From Bordetella parapertussis (GTDB lineage Bacteria > Pseudomonadota > Gammaproteobacteria > Burkholderiales > Burkholderiaceae_B): a stretch of DNA of 22,593 nt. The notes beneath the pieces are model-generated. The model was given only the letters and a program-made list of their open reading frames with translations, ran no database searches and had not been told where the DNA came from. Numbering within the stretch: the first letter of the stretch is position 1; each line of letters starts with the position of its first letter. Positions 15,378-22,593 of the stretch are shown one piece after another. Made by a program: the position numbers and the translations under genes. Where the stretch lies: positions 1-22,593 of the forward strand of contig CAMCWG010000013.1 in the NCBI GenBank assembly GCA_945882005.1, in the 5' to 3' direction.

Positions 15378-16522
15378 GAGCCGCGTCTAGCAGGCGAGGC
15401 TGCTGGTTTGGCAACTTGTACGATGACGCGTTGACCGTCAGTCACGGAGTCCAACGGATTCAAAATCAACCAATCGTCTTTCGTCACACCGCTACGCACC
15501 TCGACTTGCATACCAAAGTCGATGCCAAGCGTCACTTTCTTTCTGGTGATGATTTCGTCCTTAACCGTCGCGACATACGGACCACCAGCACCAAAGATTA
15601 AAGTATTTGTCGGCACAATCAAATTATTACTTGGAGTGATTTTGAAGGCGAGTTCAACATAAGTGCCTGGCATGAAGGCATTGTTGGCGTTGTCGATCTC
15701 AACATCCACTTGTAGCGTACGCGTTTGCATATCGATTGCGCCGGCTGTGCGTGCGATACGACCTTCTACCACTTTGTCCGGTGCACTGGGCTGATAGACC
15801 TCAACTTTGTCACCAACTTTTATTTGTGAAACACGATCTTGCGGGAGGTAAGCATATACATGTAGCTTATCAACGCGCGCCATCGCAAACATCGCTTGGG
15901 CAGTGCCTACGTTGCCTGAGTTAACGAGATCGCCTGTGTTGATATTGCGCTTTGTGACTCGACCGCTAAAGGGAGCGACGACTGTACCGAAACTCTGCAA
16001 CTGCTTAAGGCGTTTGAGTACCGCTTCGCTTTGGCGATATAGAGCGGTTTTTTCATCGAGCTCTTGCTGAGATACAGCGTCTTGTGCCCGCAGCTTTCTC
16101 CATCGCTCATACGCCGTTTTAGCTAATTGAAAATTAGCTCCCGCTTCCTCTACCTGCCGGTTGATTTCAGGAATGTCCAGCACAGCGAGGGTCTCTCCCT
16201 GTTTGACGTTATCCCCGATGTCTTTCTGCCATTCTTTGACATAGCCATTCACGCGGGCGTGAATCAGCGCTTCATTAATGCCAAGCAATGTGCCGGGCAA
16301 GACGAGTCTCATGTTCGGGCTGTTTGGGTTCTGGAGTGTTGGTTGTGTCACAAGTACATGGAGCTGCGATGCCTCCTCGCTACGCTGTGCAAGGACATCT
16401 CCGTATGACCAGCGCGAGTAGAGTGTCTTTCCAAGGCCGAGCAAAAGAAAGACAAAGACGACAGCAGTCGCGAGTTTGACTCGCCGCATTGTCGCGATAG
16501 TGCTTTTGCCTGAGTCCGTCAT
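15374..16522 (-). CDS. RND efflux periplasmic adaptor (second system)
   Basis: This 382-residue membrane fusion protein has an uncleaved-looking N-terminal anchor at about residues 14-31 (RRVKLATAVVFVFLLLGLG). The lipoyl half IHARVNGYVKEWQKDIGD is followed by a helical hairpin rich in Gln, Glu and Arg (about 118-180), the second lipoyl half VVAPFSGRVTKRNINTGD, and a beta-barrel segment that includes MPGTYVEL. It bridges the pump encoded upstream and the outer-membrane factor encoded downstream, and both junctions are ATGA overlaps. It shares only family-level resemblance with the adaptor at 4171-5316. Confidence 0.95.
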   Translation of the reverse strand: MTDSGKSTIATMRRVKLATAVVFVFLLLGLGKTLYSRWSYGDVLAQRSEEASQLHVLVTQPTLQNPNSPNMRLVLPGTLLGINEALIHARVNGYVKEWQKDIGDNVKQGETLAVLDIPEINRQVEEAGANFQLAKTAYERWRKLRAQDAVSQQELDEKTALYRQSEAVLKRLKQLQSFGTVVAPFSGRVTKRNINTGDLVNSGNVGTAQAMFAMARVDKLHVYAYLPQDRVSQIKVGDKVEVYQPSAPDKVVEGRIARTAGAIDMQTRTLQVDVEIDNANNAFMPGTYVELAFKITPSNNLIVPTNTLIFGAGGPYVATVKDEIITRKKVTLGIDFGMQVEVRSGVTKDDWLILNPLDSVTDGQRVIVQVAKPAASPARRGS

Positions 16523-19500
16523 GTGGTCAATTCCTTGTTCAACTTACGCGCCGCCAAGCGCTCATGAAAGGTGGCAAACAGGACAGGTACAAATAAAACA
16601 GTGGATACAGTTGCGAAGATCAAACCACCGATGACGGCGCGACCTAAGGGAGCATTCTGCTCAGCACCTTCCCCGATTCCGATTGCCATGGGCAACATGC
16701 CGATAATCATTGCAAGGGCGGTCATTAGCACAGGTCGCAAGCGAGTAGAACCGGCCTCCAGTGCGGCGGCTACCGGCGCAAGACCGTCCTTTAAGCGCTG
16801 CCGTGCGAATGAAATTACCAGTACGCTGTTTGCGGTGGCAACACCCATTGTCATAATCGCTCCCGTCAGAGCCGGGACGCTCAGGTTTGTCGCTGTCAGA
16901 ATAAGCATCCATGCGATACCTGCGAGCGCGGCGACCAGTGCAGCGATCACAATAAATGGATCTAACCAAGACTGGAAGTTCACGACAATGAGTAGATAGA
17001 CAAGAACAATCGCACCGATTAATCCGATACCAAGTCCTTTGAAGGACTCATTCATCGTTTCCACTTGACCTCGCATCGATATACGACTGCCGCGCGGGAG
17101 CTGACTCTTAGCTTCGTCAATAATCGCTTGAACTTCATTGGCCACTGACGCGAGGTCCCGACCTCTGACGTTTGCGTAAATGTTAATTGCCGGAAGAATG
17201 TTGTAGCGCGTGAAAATGGCGAACTCTGTCGTTGGAGTGGCGGTGACTAAATTGCCTAGCAGCTGCGTTCCGCGTCCCGTGGCACTGTTCACGGCCGCAG
17301 AAGCATTCGAGGCTGCCGCATTGGACGGTCCGATTGGTAGTCGCAATAGCTCGTCCATTGATCCAATGCGTGCTTGTGGTGCCTGGACCTGAATGGAGTA
17401 GTTGATGTTGTTGTTCGGATTCAACCAAAAATTAGGAGAGGTCTGTGAGCTGCCTGAAAGTGGTAACAGTACGTTTTGGGCGAGGTCTGCCGGTGTAAGA
17501 CCCATGGCCTGCATTCGGGCACGATCCATGGTGAGTGAAATGGCGGGTCTATCCAGTCGTTGGTGAATGTGTACATCCGCCGCTCCAGGTATGGCAGCAA
17601 CTTTACTAACAAGTTTTGCGGCGAGTTGTTGATTCGCGGCATAGTTGTTTCCAACGATTTGGACATCGATCGCTGCAGGAATTCCAAAGTTTAAGATTTG
17701 AGTGACGATGTCGGCCGCTTGGTAGTAGAACTCCACACCCGGAAAAGTTTTGCGTAACTCTGGGAGGATCTTGTCCATGTAGTATTCGCTGGGCTTATGG
17801 CCGGGGTTGAGCGAAATCATGATGTCGGCATCAAACGATCCAATCGTGCCAGAGCTGCTGTAGGAAAGATTGATTCCGCTGTTTGGCTGGCCGACGTTGT
17901 CCAAGATTCCATCTAGATCCTTGGCAGGAATTATTCTGCGAATGACCGCTTGGACTTCGTCTGAAATGATTGCTGTCCTCTCGACCCGAGTGCCACTTGG
18001 TGCGCGCATATGCAACTTGATTTGGCCGGTATCGACCGTTGGAAACAAGTCTCTTCCAAGGAGTGCATAAATGCCGCAGGACAGAATACAAAACCCAAGA
18101 AAGCCGAGAATGAAACGAGCGCGATGTTCCAGAAGACTGCCGAGTACAGTGGAGTAAGTCGCACGAAAGCGTTCGAATTTTTTGTTGAAGCGGACATGGG
18201 CAAGATGAATGTACGCCGCGAACCAGCCGGGGCTGCCTTGGTTTTTTAAGAGTAGGTACGCCATCGTTGGAACAAGAGTCCGCGACAGCACATAGGAGGC
18301 GAGCATGGCGAAACTGACGGCTTCAGCAAGTGGCACAAAAAGGTATCGGGCAACACCGCCCAAGAAAAACATGGGGACGAACACAATGCAAATACAAAGA
18401 GTAGAGACGAACGTTGGGACTGCGATTTCGCCTGCCCCGTCCATCACGGCTTCATAGAGACCTTTGCCCATATGGATGTGGCGTTCGATGTTTTCGATTG
18501 TGACAGTGGCATCATCAACCAAAATACCTACGGCGAGCGCAAGCCCTCCGAGCGTCATAATGTTGATGGTCTCGCCGATGAGGTGTAGGGCGATCAGCGA
18601 ACTAAATATTGATAGCGGAATCGATACTGCGATAATCACAGTGGTTCGCCAATTTCCCAAAAAAAGTAACAACATCAAAGCGGTCAGTGCGCCCGCGAGT
18701 AAAGCCTCGTGTATAACGCCAGCGATCGCTTGTTTGACGAAAATCGATTGATCTGCGATCAGGGATACCTCGATGCCTTCAGGTAACAGAGGGAGTATCG
18801 AGGGTAGCCGTTGCTTAATCGTGCTGACAATATCAAGCGTTGATGCACCTCCATTCTTCAATGCCGTAAGCAGGAGTCCCCGCTCGCCGTTTTGACGCAC
18901 AATGTTGATTTGAGGCGAGAATCCATCGCGCACGTGAGCAACTTCACGCAGGTACGTCGTGGCGCCATTGACGGTGCGCACAGGAATATTGTTTAGTCCC
19001 GCGATACTTGGCGGGGAAGAATTCATCGAGATATTAAATTCGATGTCTTCGATTTTAGTGGTGCCCGAAGGCAGCGTTAGGTTCTGGCTAGAAATGGCAT
19101 TGATCACATCAGACGATGTCATACCCTTTGAGCGAAGGGCTTCCGGATCAATGTCCACTGAAATGGCTCGCACTTTGCCACCGTAGGGGAAGGGGATCGC
19201 AATGCCTGGGATTGTGACGAGCTGTGGTCGTAGAGTATTCAATGCTGCGTCGAAAAGGTCTTTCTCTGACAGCGTTTTGCTCGACATTCCAATTTGAACG
19301 ACAGGGATCGAAGATGCGGTGTACTTAATCACTAGAGGCGGTGTGATGCCTGGCGGCATTTGTCGCAGCGCGGACTGTGACACGGCGACGACTTGTGCGA
19401 TCGCCATTTGGATATTTACTTTTGGTTGGAAGTAAATTTTGATGATTGTTAGGCCACCAATCGACCTTGACTCAATGGATTTGATGTCGTTGACAGTCGT

Positions 19501-19716
19501 GGTGAGGGATCGCTCGTGCGTTTGAGCGATGCGATTGCCCATCTGCTGCGCTGACAACCCGTTGTAGCTCCAGATCACTGTCACAACCGGAATGTCGATT
19601 TCGGGTAGAACATCGACTGGGGTGCGCATGACCGCGAGTGGTGTGGAAAGCAGGATGAGGATTGCCATCACAATAAATGTGTAAGGCCGCTCTAATGCTG
19701 TCCTAACAATCCACAT
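16519..19716 (-). CDS. RND efflux pump, non-HAE1-like subfamily (second system)
   Basis: This 1065-residue inner-membrane RND permease has a MWIVRTALERPYTFIV start, TM4 with Asp401-Asp402 in GILVDDATVTIEN, and two large periplasmic loops. The TM10 segment reads GVATANSVLVISFARQRL: at the position where AcrB-type pumps have the essential Lys of SAKN, this protein has Ala962. It belongs to a widespread branch of permeases with that TM10 pattern whose substrates are mostly unknown. An Ala/Asn/Ser-rich stretch at about residues 796-816 looks like an insertion in the second periplasmic loop. The gene is the first of a three-gene minus-strand operon, and its stop overlaps the adaptor start. The ATG at 19716 has only a weak AGG site upstream. 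Confidence 0.95.
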   Translation of the reverse strand: MWIVRTALERPYTFIVMAILILLSTPLAVMRTPVDVLPEIDIPVVTVIWSYNGLSAQQMGNRIAQTHERSLTTTVNDIKSIESRSIGGLTIIKIYFQPKVNIQMAIAQVVAVSQSALRQMPPGITPPLVIKYTASSIPVVQIGMSSKTLSEKDLFDAALNTLRPQLVTIPGIAIPFPYGGKVRAISVDIDPEALRSKGMTSSDVINAISSQNLTLPSGTTKIEDIEFNISMNSSPPSIAGLNNIPVRTVNGATTYLREVAHVRDGFSPQINIVRQNGERGLLLTALKNGGASTLDIVSTIKQRLPSILPLLPEGIEVSLIADQSIFVKQAIAGVIHEALLAGALTALMLLLFLGNWRTTVIIAVSIPLSIFSSLIALHLIGETINIMTLGGLALAVGILVDDATVTIENIERHIHMGKGLYEAVMDGAGEIAVPTFVSTLCICIVFVPMFFLGGVARYLFVPLAEAVSFAMLASYVLSRTLVPTMAYLLLKNQGSPGWFAAYIHLAHVRFNKKFERFRATYSTVLGSLLEHRARFILGFLGFCILSCGIYALLGRDLFPTVDTGQIKLHMRAPSGTRVERTAIISDEVQAVIRRIIPAKDLDGILDNVGQPNSGINLSYSSSGTIGSFDADIMISLNPGHKPSEYYMDKILPELRKTFPGVEFYYQAADIVTQILNFGIPAAIDVQIVGNNYAANQQLAAKLVSKVAAIPGAADVHIHQRLDRPAISLTMDRARMQAMGLTPADLAQNVLLPLSGSSQTSPNFWLNPNNNINYSIQVQAPQARIGSMDELLRLPIGPSNAAASNASAAVNSATGRGTQLLGNLVTATPTTEFAIFTRYNILPAINIYANVRGRDLASVANEVQAIIDEAKSQLPRGSRISMRGQVETMNESFKGLGIGLIGAIVLVYLLIVVNFQSWLDPFIVIAALVAALAGIAWMLILTATNLSVPALTGAIMTMGVATANSVLVISFARQRLKDGLAPVAAALEAGSTRLRPVLMTALAMIIGMLPMAIGIGEGAEQNAPLGRAVIGGLIFATVSTVLFVPVLFATFHERLAARKLNKELTT

Positions 19717-19935
19717 CCGACATACCTATGCTAAGAATTGCCCCCATTGAATGGCTGGCTCCACCCAAAAAAGTGAGTGTTTTCCAATACTTGGTAAAGC
19801 TTTGGAGTATAGAGGAAGGCTTTCTTCAAAGGATAGTTGTATTTATGGCTTGTCCTTGATCGTTGTGTGACAGCAATAGGCGCGAGAAGTAAATATTGCT
19901 TAGTTTTGTTGTTCAGATACTTTCCGCTCAAACGG

Positions 19936-19955
19936 CGTACTGAGCCGTACTGAGC
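19936..19955. repeat. Tandem 10-bp repeat upstream of the dioxygenase gene
   Basis: CGTACTGAGC occurs twice back to back (19936-19945 and 19946-19955), ending 3 nt before the TATGAT -10 box. A third related half, GCTCA at 19926-19930, forms an inverted repeat with the TGAGC of either copy. The repeat covers the place where a -35 element would sit, so it may be an activator or repressor site with one-helical-turn spacing. The cognate regulator is unknown. Confidence 0.6.
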
Positions 19956-19958
19956 ATT

Positions 19959-19964
19959 TATGAT
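19959..19964 (+). promoter_or_regulatory. Probable -10 box of the dioxygenase-rhodanese operon
   Basis: TATGAT matches the sigma-70 -10 consensus at 5 of 6 bases and lies about 27 nt upstream of the dioxygenase ATG. The corresponding -35 position (about 19936-19941, CGTACT) does not resemble TTGACA and is covered by the tandem repeat, which suggests activator dependence. Confidence 0.45.
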
Positions 19965-19990
19965 GTGCTTACCAATAGGAGAGCTTAGAC

Positions 19991-20563
19991 ATGAGTCAAT
20001 CAAGTTTGCTGACGTTCGTGCAGGATATGTCGAGAATGCTGCAAAACAAACCCGCCGAACCGGAAATCTTGACGCGTGGATCGGCTTTGTTGGCACGACT
20101 TGTTGCAAACGACAATTGGTTACCTGAGGCGTTTACGAGAGCACATCCCCAGCACTACCAGCAGTACTTGTTGTACGCGGATCCGTTGGACTTGTTTTCC
20201 ATCGTTAGTTTTGTGTGGGGGCCGGGGCAAAAAACGCCCGTGCATGACCACATGACTTGGGGCTTGATTGGGATGTTGCGAGGTAAAGAAGTGGATACCC
20301 ATTATCACAGGCAAAGCGATGGTAGTTTGCGTCGCGGAGATTCGGTCATCTTGTTGCCTGGCCAGGTCGGCTCAGTGTCGCCGTCCACGCATGATGTGCA
20401 TGAGGTCGCAAATTTTTATCAAGATCGGACATCAATTAGCATTCACGTTTACGGTGGGAATATCGGTCGTATTAATCGTCATGTCTTTGATCCCGCGACG
20501 GGTGTCTCAAAATCTTTTGTTTCGGGCTACTGCAATAGCGTCGTACCCAATCTTTGGAAATAA
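19991..20563 (+). CDS. Cupin thiol dioxygenase, probably 3-mercaptopropionate-type
   Basis: This 190-residue protein belongs to the cysteine dioxygenase family, non-haem iron enzymes that add both atoms of O2 to a thiol to give a sulfinate. The iron ligands are His85, His87 (PVHDH) and His137 (DVHEV), and the Ser-His-Tyr relay is Ser150-His152-Tyr154 in SIHVY. The residue aligned with the substrate-carboxylate Arg60 of mammalian cysteine dioxygenase is Gln58 (YQQYLL), the mark of the Gln-type bacterial enzymes that prefer 3-mercaptopropionate. No Cys follows the HDH motif, so no Cys-Tyr crosslink can form. The ATG has AGGAGA 8 nt upstream. The rhodanese gene starts 5 nt after the stop, implying one operon. 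Confidence 0.92.
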   Translation: MSQSSLLTFVQDMSRMLQNKPAEPEILTRGSALLARLVANDNWLPEAFTRAHPQHYQQYLLYADPLDLFSIVSFVWGPGQKTPVHDHMTWGLIGMLRGKEVDTHYHRQSDGSLRRGDSVILLPGQVGSVSPSTHDVHEVANFYQDRTSISIHVYGGNIGRINRHVFDPATGVSKSFVSGYCNSVVPNLWK

Positions 20564-20568
20564 TTAAT

Positions 20569-22182
20569 ATGGCTGCGCTAATCGATCGATCTATTCATAC
20601 CGCTGACTATGCGGCTGTGCGCTCCGCCTTGCTTGAGCGCCGCGAAATTGCTTTGTTGGACGTGCGTGAAGAAGATCCACACGCGCAATGTCACCCGCTC
20701 TTCGCAGCGAATTTTCCATTGTCGCGTGTGGAGGCTGATGCCTACGCAGTACTGCCGCGTCGCGATGTCTGGATTGTCACGTTTGATGAAGGGGATGTGC
20801 CGAGTGAACAAAGCGATGCAATGTTGGCAGCAAGGCGTCTCGTGCAGCTGGGTTATCAAAATGTGTCGATATTTCAAGGTGGTGTACGCGCATGGCGCGC
20901 TGCCGGGGGCGAGCTATTCCGTGATGTGAATGTCCCAAGTAAATCCTTTGGTGAACTTGTGGAGTCTAAGAGCCACACCCCCTCGCTACCCGCCGAAGAG
21001 GTGCAGGCGCTTATCGATGCCCAGGCCGATGTTGTCATTGTGGATGCGCGGCGGTTTGACGAGTACAACACGATGAGCATTCCGACTGCCATAAGTTGCC
21101 CCGGCGCTGAATTGGTCTTGCGCATTGCAGAGTTAGCGCCTCGACCGGAGACGCGTGTCATTGTGAATTGCGCGGGCCGCACGCGAAGCATTATTGGTAC
21201 ACAATCTTTAGTCAATGCTGGCATACCCAACAAAGTGGCCGCGTTGCGTAACGGCACGATCGGTTGGACCCTTGCAGGACAGACGTTAGACCGCGGCCAG
21301 ACGCGTAAATTTTCTGAGGTCTCCGTGACGACGGTTGAAAGTGCGGGGGCACGTGCGCGCAATGTCGCTGATCGGGCGGGCGTTAAACGTACAACGCTTG
21401 CAGAGCTTGATAGCTGGCGTTCCCAGATTGGCCGAACGACCTATTTTTTTGACACCCGTACGCCGGAGGAGTTTGCCGCTGGACATTTGCCTGGGTTTCG
21501 CTCCACACCTGGCGGGCAGTTGGTTCAGGAGACCGAAATGGTGGCGCCTGTGCGCGGAGCGCGCATTGTGCTGGTAGATCGTGATGGGGTGCGTGCGAAT
21601 ATGACCGCGTCCTGGCTCGCCCAAATGGCTTGGGACGTTTGTGTCGTGGATGGTGTGTCAGCGGAGCAATACAGCGAACGGGGCGATTGGGCTTCGCCAT
21701 TACCGCCTGTACCAAAAGTCAAAATGGTTCAGGCTGAGGAATTGACGCAACTGCAAAAAGATCACGCGATCGTTATTCTCGATCTTAGTAAGCATGCGCA
21801 GTACGTAAAAGGTCATATCGCCGGCGCGCGCTATGTCTTGCGATCTCAGTTTAAGGCCGCTGTAGGCGCAATACCGCGTGCGGCGCATTATGTCTTGGTT
21901 TGTGCGGATGGGGTGCAGTCAAGTTTTGCGGCGACCGAGATCGCAGACATGCTGAGCGCCGAGGTGTCGGTGCTTAAAGGGGGAACCAAAGCATGGGTAG
22001 CCTCTGGCTTCCCCTTAGAGCACGGTGCCACGTATTTGCTGTCAGATCCGATCGATCGTTACAAACGCCCCTACGAAGGCACGGACAACGCGCATGCCGC
22101 TATGCAAGCCTACCTGGACTGGGAGTTTGGTCTTGTCGAGCAATTAGGGCGAGACGGCACCCATCACTTTTGGGTGCTCTAA
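20569..22182 (+). CDS. Four-domain rhodanese-like sulfurtransferase
   Basis: This 537-residue protein consists of four rhodanese-homology domains, at about residues 14-118, 141-245, 275-375 and 388-485, and a conserved tail ending THHFWVL. Domain 2 has the active-site loop with Cys201 (NCAGRTR) and domain 4 has Cys445 (VCADGVQ). In domains 1 and 3 the cysteine position is non-cysteine (Phe72 or Asp73 in VTFDEGD; Asp337 in LVDRDGV). It should carry sulfane sulfur as a Cys persulfide between a thiol or thiosulfate donor and an acceptor in the cytoplasm. The ATG at 20569 is preferred because GGAAA lies 8 nt upstream; an in-frame TTG at 20554 would overlap the dioxygenase gene. The 5-nt gap ties it to that gene. 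Confidence 0.93.
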   Translation: MAALIDRSIHTADYAAVRSALLERREIALLDVREEDPHAQCHPLFAANFPLSRVEADAYAVLPRRDVWIVTFDEGDVPSEQSDAMLAARRLVQLGYQNVSIFQGGVRAWRAAGGELFRDVNVPSKSFGELVESKSHTPSLPAEEVQALIDAQADVVIVDARRFDEYNTMSIPTAISCPGAELVLRIAELAPRPETRVIVNCAGRTRSIIGTQSLVNAGIPNKVAALRNGTIGWTLAGQTLDRGQTRKFSEVSVTTVESAGARARNVADRAGVKRTTLAELDSWRSQIGRTTYFFDTRTPEEFAAGHLPGFRSTPGGQLVQETEMVAPVRGARIVLVDRDGVRANMTASWLAQMAWDVCVVDGVSAEQYSERGDWASPLPPVPKVKMVQAEELTQLQKDHAIVILDLSKHAQYVKGHIAGARYVLRSQFKAAVGAIPRAAHYVLVCADGVQSSFAATEIADMLSAEVSVLKGGTKAWVASGFPLEHGATYLLSDPIDRYKRPYEGTDNAHAAMQAYLDWEFGLVEQLGRDGTHHFWVL

Positions 22183-22194
22183 CGAGATGCGGAA

Positions 22195-22225
22195 CACAGG
22201 AGTGCGTTGCGTACGCGCTCCTGTG
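22195..22225. terminator. Hairpin between two converging genes
   Basis: CACAGGAGTGCGT (22195-22207) and ACGCGCTCCTGTG (22213-22225) form a 13-bp stem with one G-U wobble and a 5-nt loop TGCGT. It lies in the 52-nt gap between the rhodanese stop and the stop of the minus-strand hydrolase gene, so it is placed to serve both. There is no clear T tract on either side, so efficiency as an intrinsic terminator is uncertain. Confidence 0.7.
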
Positions 22226-22234
22226 CGACGTGCT

Positions 22235-22593
22235 TTAACGAAGAACCTTGCTGGCCCGCGCCTGTTCGATGAGTTGCGCAGCGTCGACGGGGAGTAGAAA
22301 GCCTTCTTTCACGGCACGTTCTGTGCCCTTCGTGAGCGCAGCGACATAGCCCTCATGCGTTCCATAGCGCTCTTCGAGAGACGGTCTTGGGTCGTTGTTC
22401 GCTTTGCGTTCGGCTGCTGTGCGAGCAAAGGGGATCATTCCTCCGACGTAGTTGCAGATTTGTCCCTTGTGAAAAGGTTTAGCACCGTCGGCAGTAATAT
22501 TCCACCCGAGGTAGGTCCCAAGCGGCGCATCGAGTAAAGCGACTGGCACACCACCAAGCTCGTTACCATCTTGATCGACTTTAGGTGCGTACA
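22235..22593 (-). CDS. Alpha/beta hydrolase domain protein (C-terminal fragment)
   Basis: The gene enters from the right edge and ends with TAA at 22235-22237; 118 codons are visible. The segment YAPKVDQDGNELGG, then LGTYLGWN, MIPFARTAAER and DPRPSLEERYGTHEGYVAAL, matches the C-terminus of proteins annotated as alpha/beta hydrolase domain-containing (the PF20091-type group), which is conserved but of unknown reaction. The catalytic Ser and other triad residues must lie upstream, outside the window. It converges on the dioxygenase-rhodanese operon with 52 nt between the stops. An internal GTG at 22549 is not the real start because the frame stays open and family-like up to the window end. Confidence 0.78.
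   Translation of the reverse strand, partial: YAPKVDQDGNELGGVPVALLDAPLGTYLGWNITADGAKPFHKGQICNYVGGMIPFARTAAERKANNDPRPSLEERYGTHEGYVAALTKGTERAVKEGFLLPVDAAQLIEQARASKVLR

Larger units (their letters stand above)
19717..19990. promoter_or_regulatory. Divergent intergenic region between the second RND operon and the dioxygenase gene
   Basis: These 274 bases contain no convincing gene. They should hold the promoter of the minus-strand RND operon and that of the plus-strand dioxygenase. On the minus strand a TATACT lies at 19806-19811, about 90 nt before the pump start, without a good -35. Near the plus-strand gene there is a tandem 10-bp repeat and a TATGAT box, and the ribosome site AGGAGA ends 8 nt before the ATG. 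No terminator-like hairpin or small RNA signal was noticed. Confidence 0.5.

Noticed and set aside
16571..16999. 142-codon plus-strand frame inside the second RND pump
   Set aside because: It is an antisense shadow of conserved transmembrane codons with no ribosome site or family resemblance.
19731..20108. 125-codon minus-strand frame covering the divergent intergenic region as a possible regulator gene
   Set aside because: It has no helix-turn-helix or other pattern, overlaps the dioxygenase start and runs through the tandem repeat and -10 box.
20554..20568. TTG start for the rhodanese overlapping the dioxygenase stop
   Set aside because: The ATG at 20569 has GGAAA at proper distance; the TTG has none.
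20874..21362. 162-codon minus-strand frame inside the rhodanese gene
   Set aside because: It is antisense to two well-supported rhodanese domains and shows no recognisable motif.
1..22593. Mobile element, prophage, CRISPR or defence island
   Set aside because: No transposase, integrase, terminal repeats, regularly spaced repeats or nuclease/effector domains were seen; all gaps longer than 100 nt are accounted for as divergent promoter regions.

Overview
The window looks like a chromosomal segment of a Gram-negative betaproteobacterium, most likely of the order Burkholderiales. The evidence is two NodT-type outer-membrane lipoproteins, two RND pumps, a FrnE-like DsbA protein, a type II haloacid-dehalogenase-like protein, a RodZ homologue with a DUF4115-type C-terminus and the pairing of a thiol dioxygenase with a multi-domain rhodanese. 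This assignment rests on family resemblance, not on a search. No tRNA, rRNA, IS element, phage gene or CRISPR array was seen. Codon use looks even throughout, by eye only.

Layout. (1) Positions 1-2842, minus strand, form a tightly spaced run transcribed right to left: an ammonium transporter (GTG start), a FrnE/DsbA-like thiol oxidoreductase overlapping it by 7 nt, a short-chain dehydrogenase-fold protein whose usual catalytic residues are all replaced, and the start of a HAD-family gene that leaves the window. (2) A divergent intergenic region at 2843-3007 carries a near-perfect NtrC-type palindrome and a second inverted repeat. It separates this run from a plus-strand NAD-type isocitrate/isopropylmalate dehydrogenase family gene. 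(3) Positions 4171-9877, plus strand, hold a complete tripartite HAE1-type RND efflux operon (adaptor, pump, outer-membrane factor), each junction being an ATGA overlap. A kynurenine-formamidase-like hydrolase and a RodZ-like protein follow on the same strand. (4) A perfect hairpin at 11813-11838 contains the stop codons of both converging genes. (5) Positions 11829-19716, minus strand, encode a second complete RND system (pump, adaptor, outer-membrane factor, with two ATGA overlaps), followed by a membrane-anchored spermidine-synthase-like protein. (6) From 19991 on the plus strand lie a 3-mercaptopropionate/cysteine dioxygenase-type enzyme and a four-domain rhodanese, preceded by a tandem 10-bp repeat abutting a -10 element. 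They converge, across another hairpin, on the 3' end of an alpha/beta hydrolase-domain gene.

How the parts may work together. The amtB side suggests nitrogen-responsive control of ammonium uptake. The two RND operons are each self-sufficient envelope-spanning exporters from different subfamilies; no regulator lies beside either. The dioxygenase and rhodanese form a sulfur module that probably oxidises a small thiol to a sulfinate and handles the sulfane sulfur released. I did not find an obviously new multi-gene system. The strongest leads are the degenerate-active-site SDR, the substrate-site variant of the isocitrate dehydrogenase family, the alternating inactive/active rhodanese domains with their dioxygenase, and the regulatory repeats.
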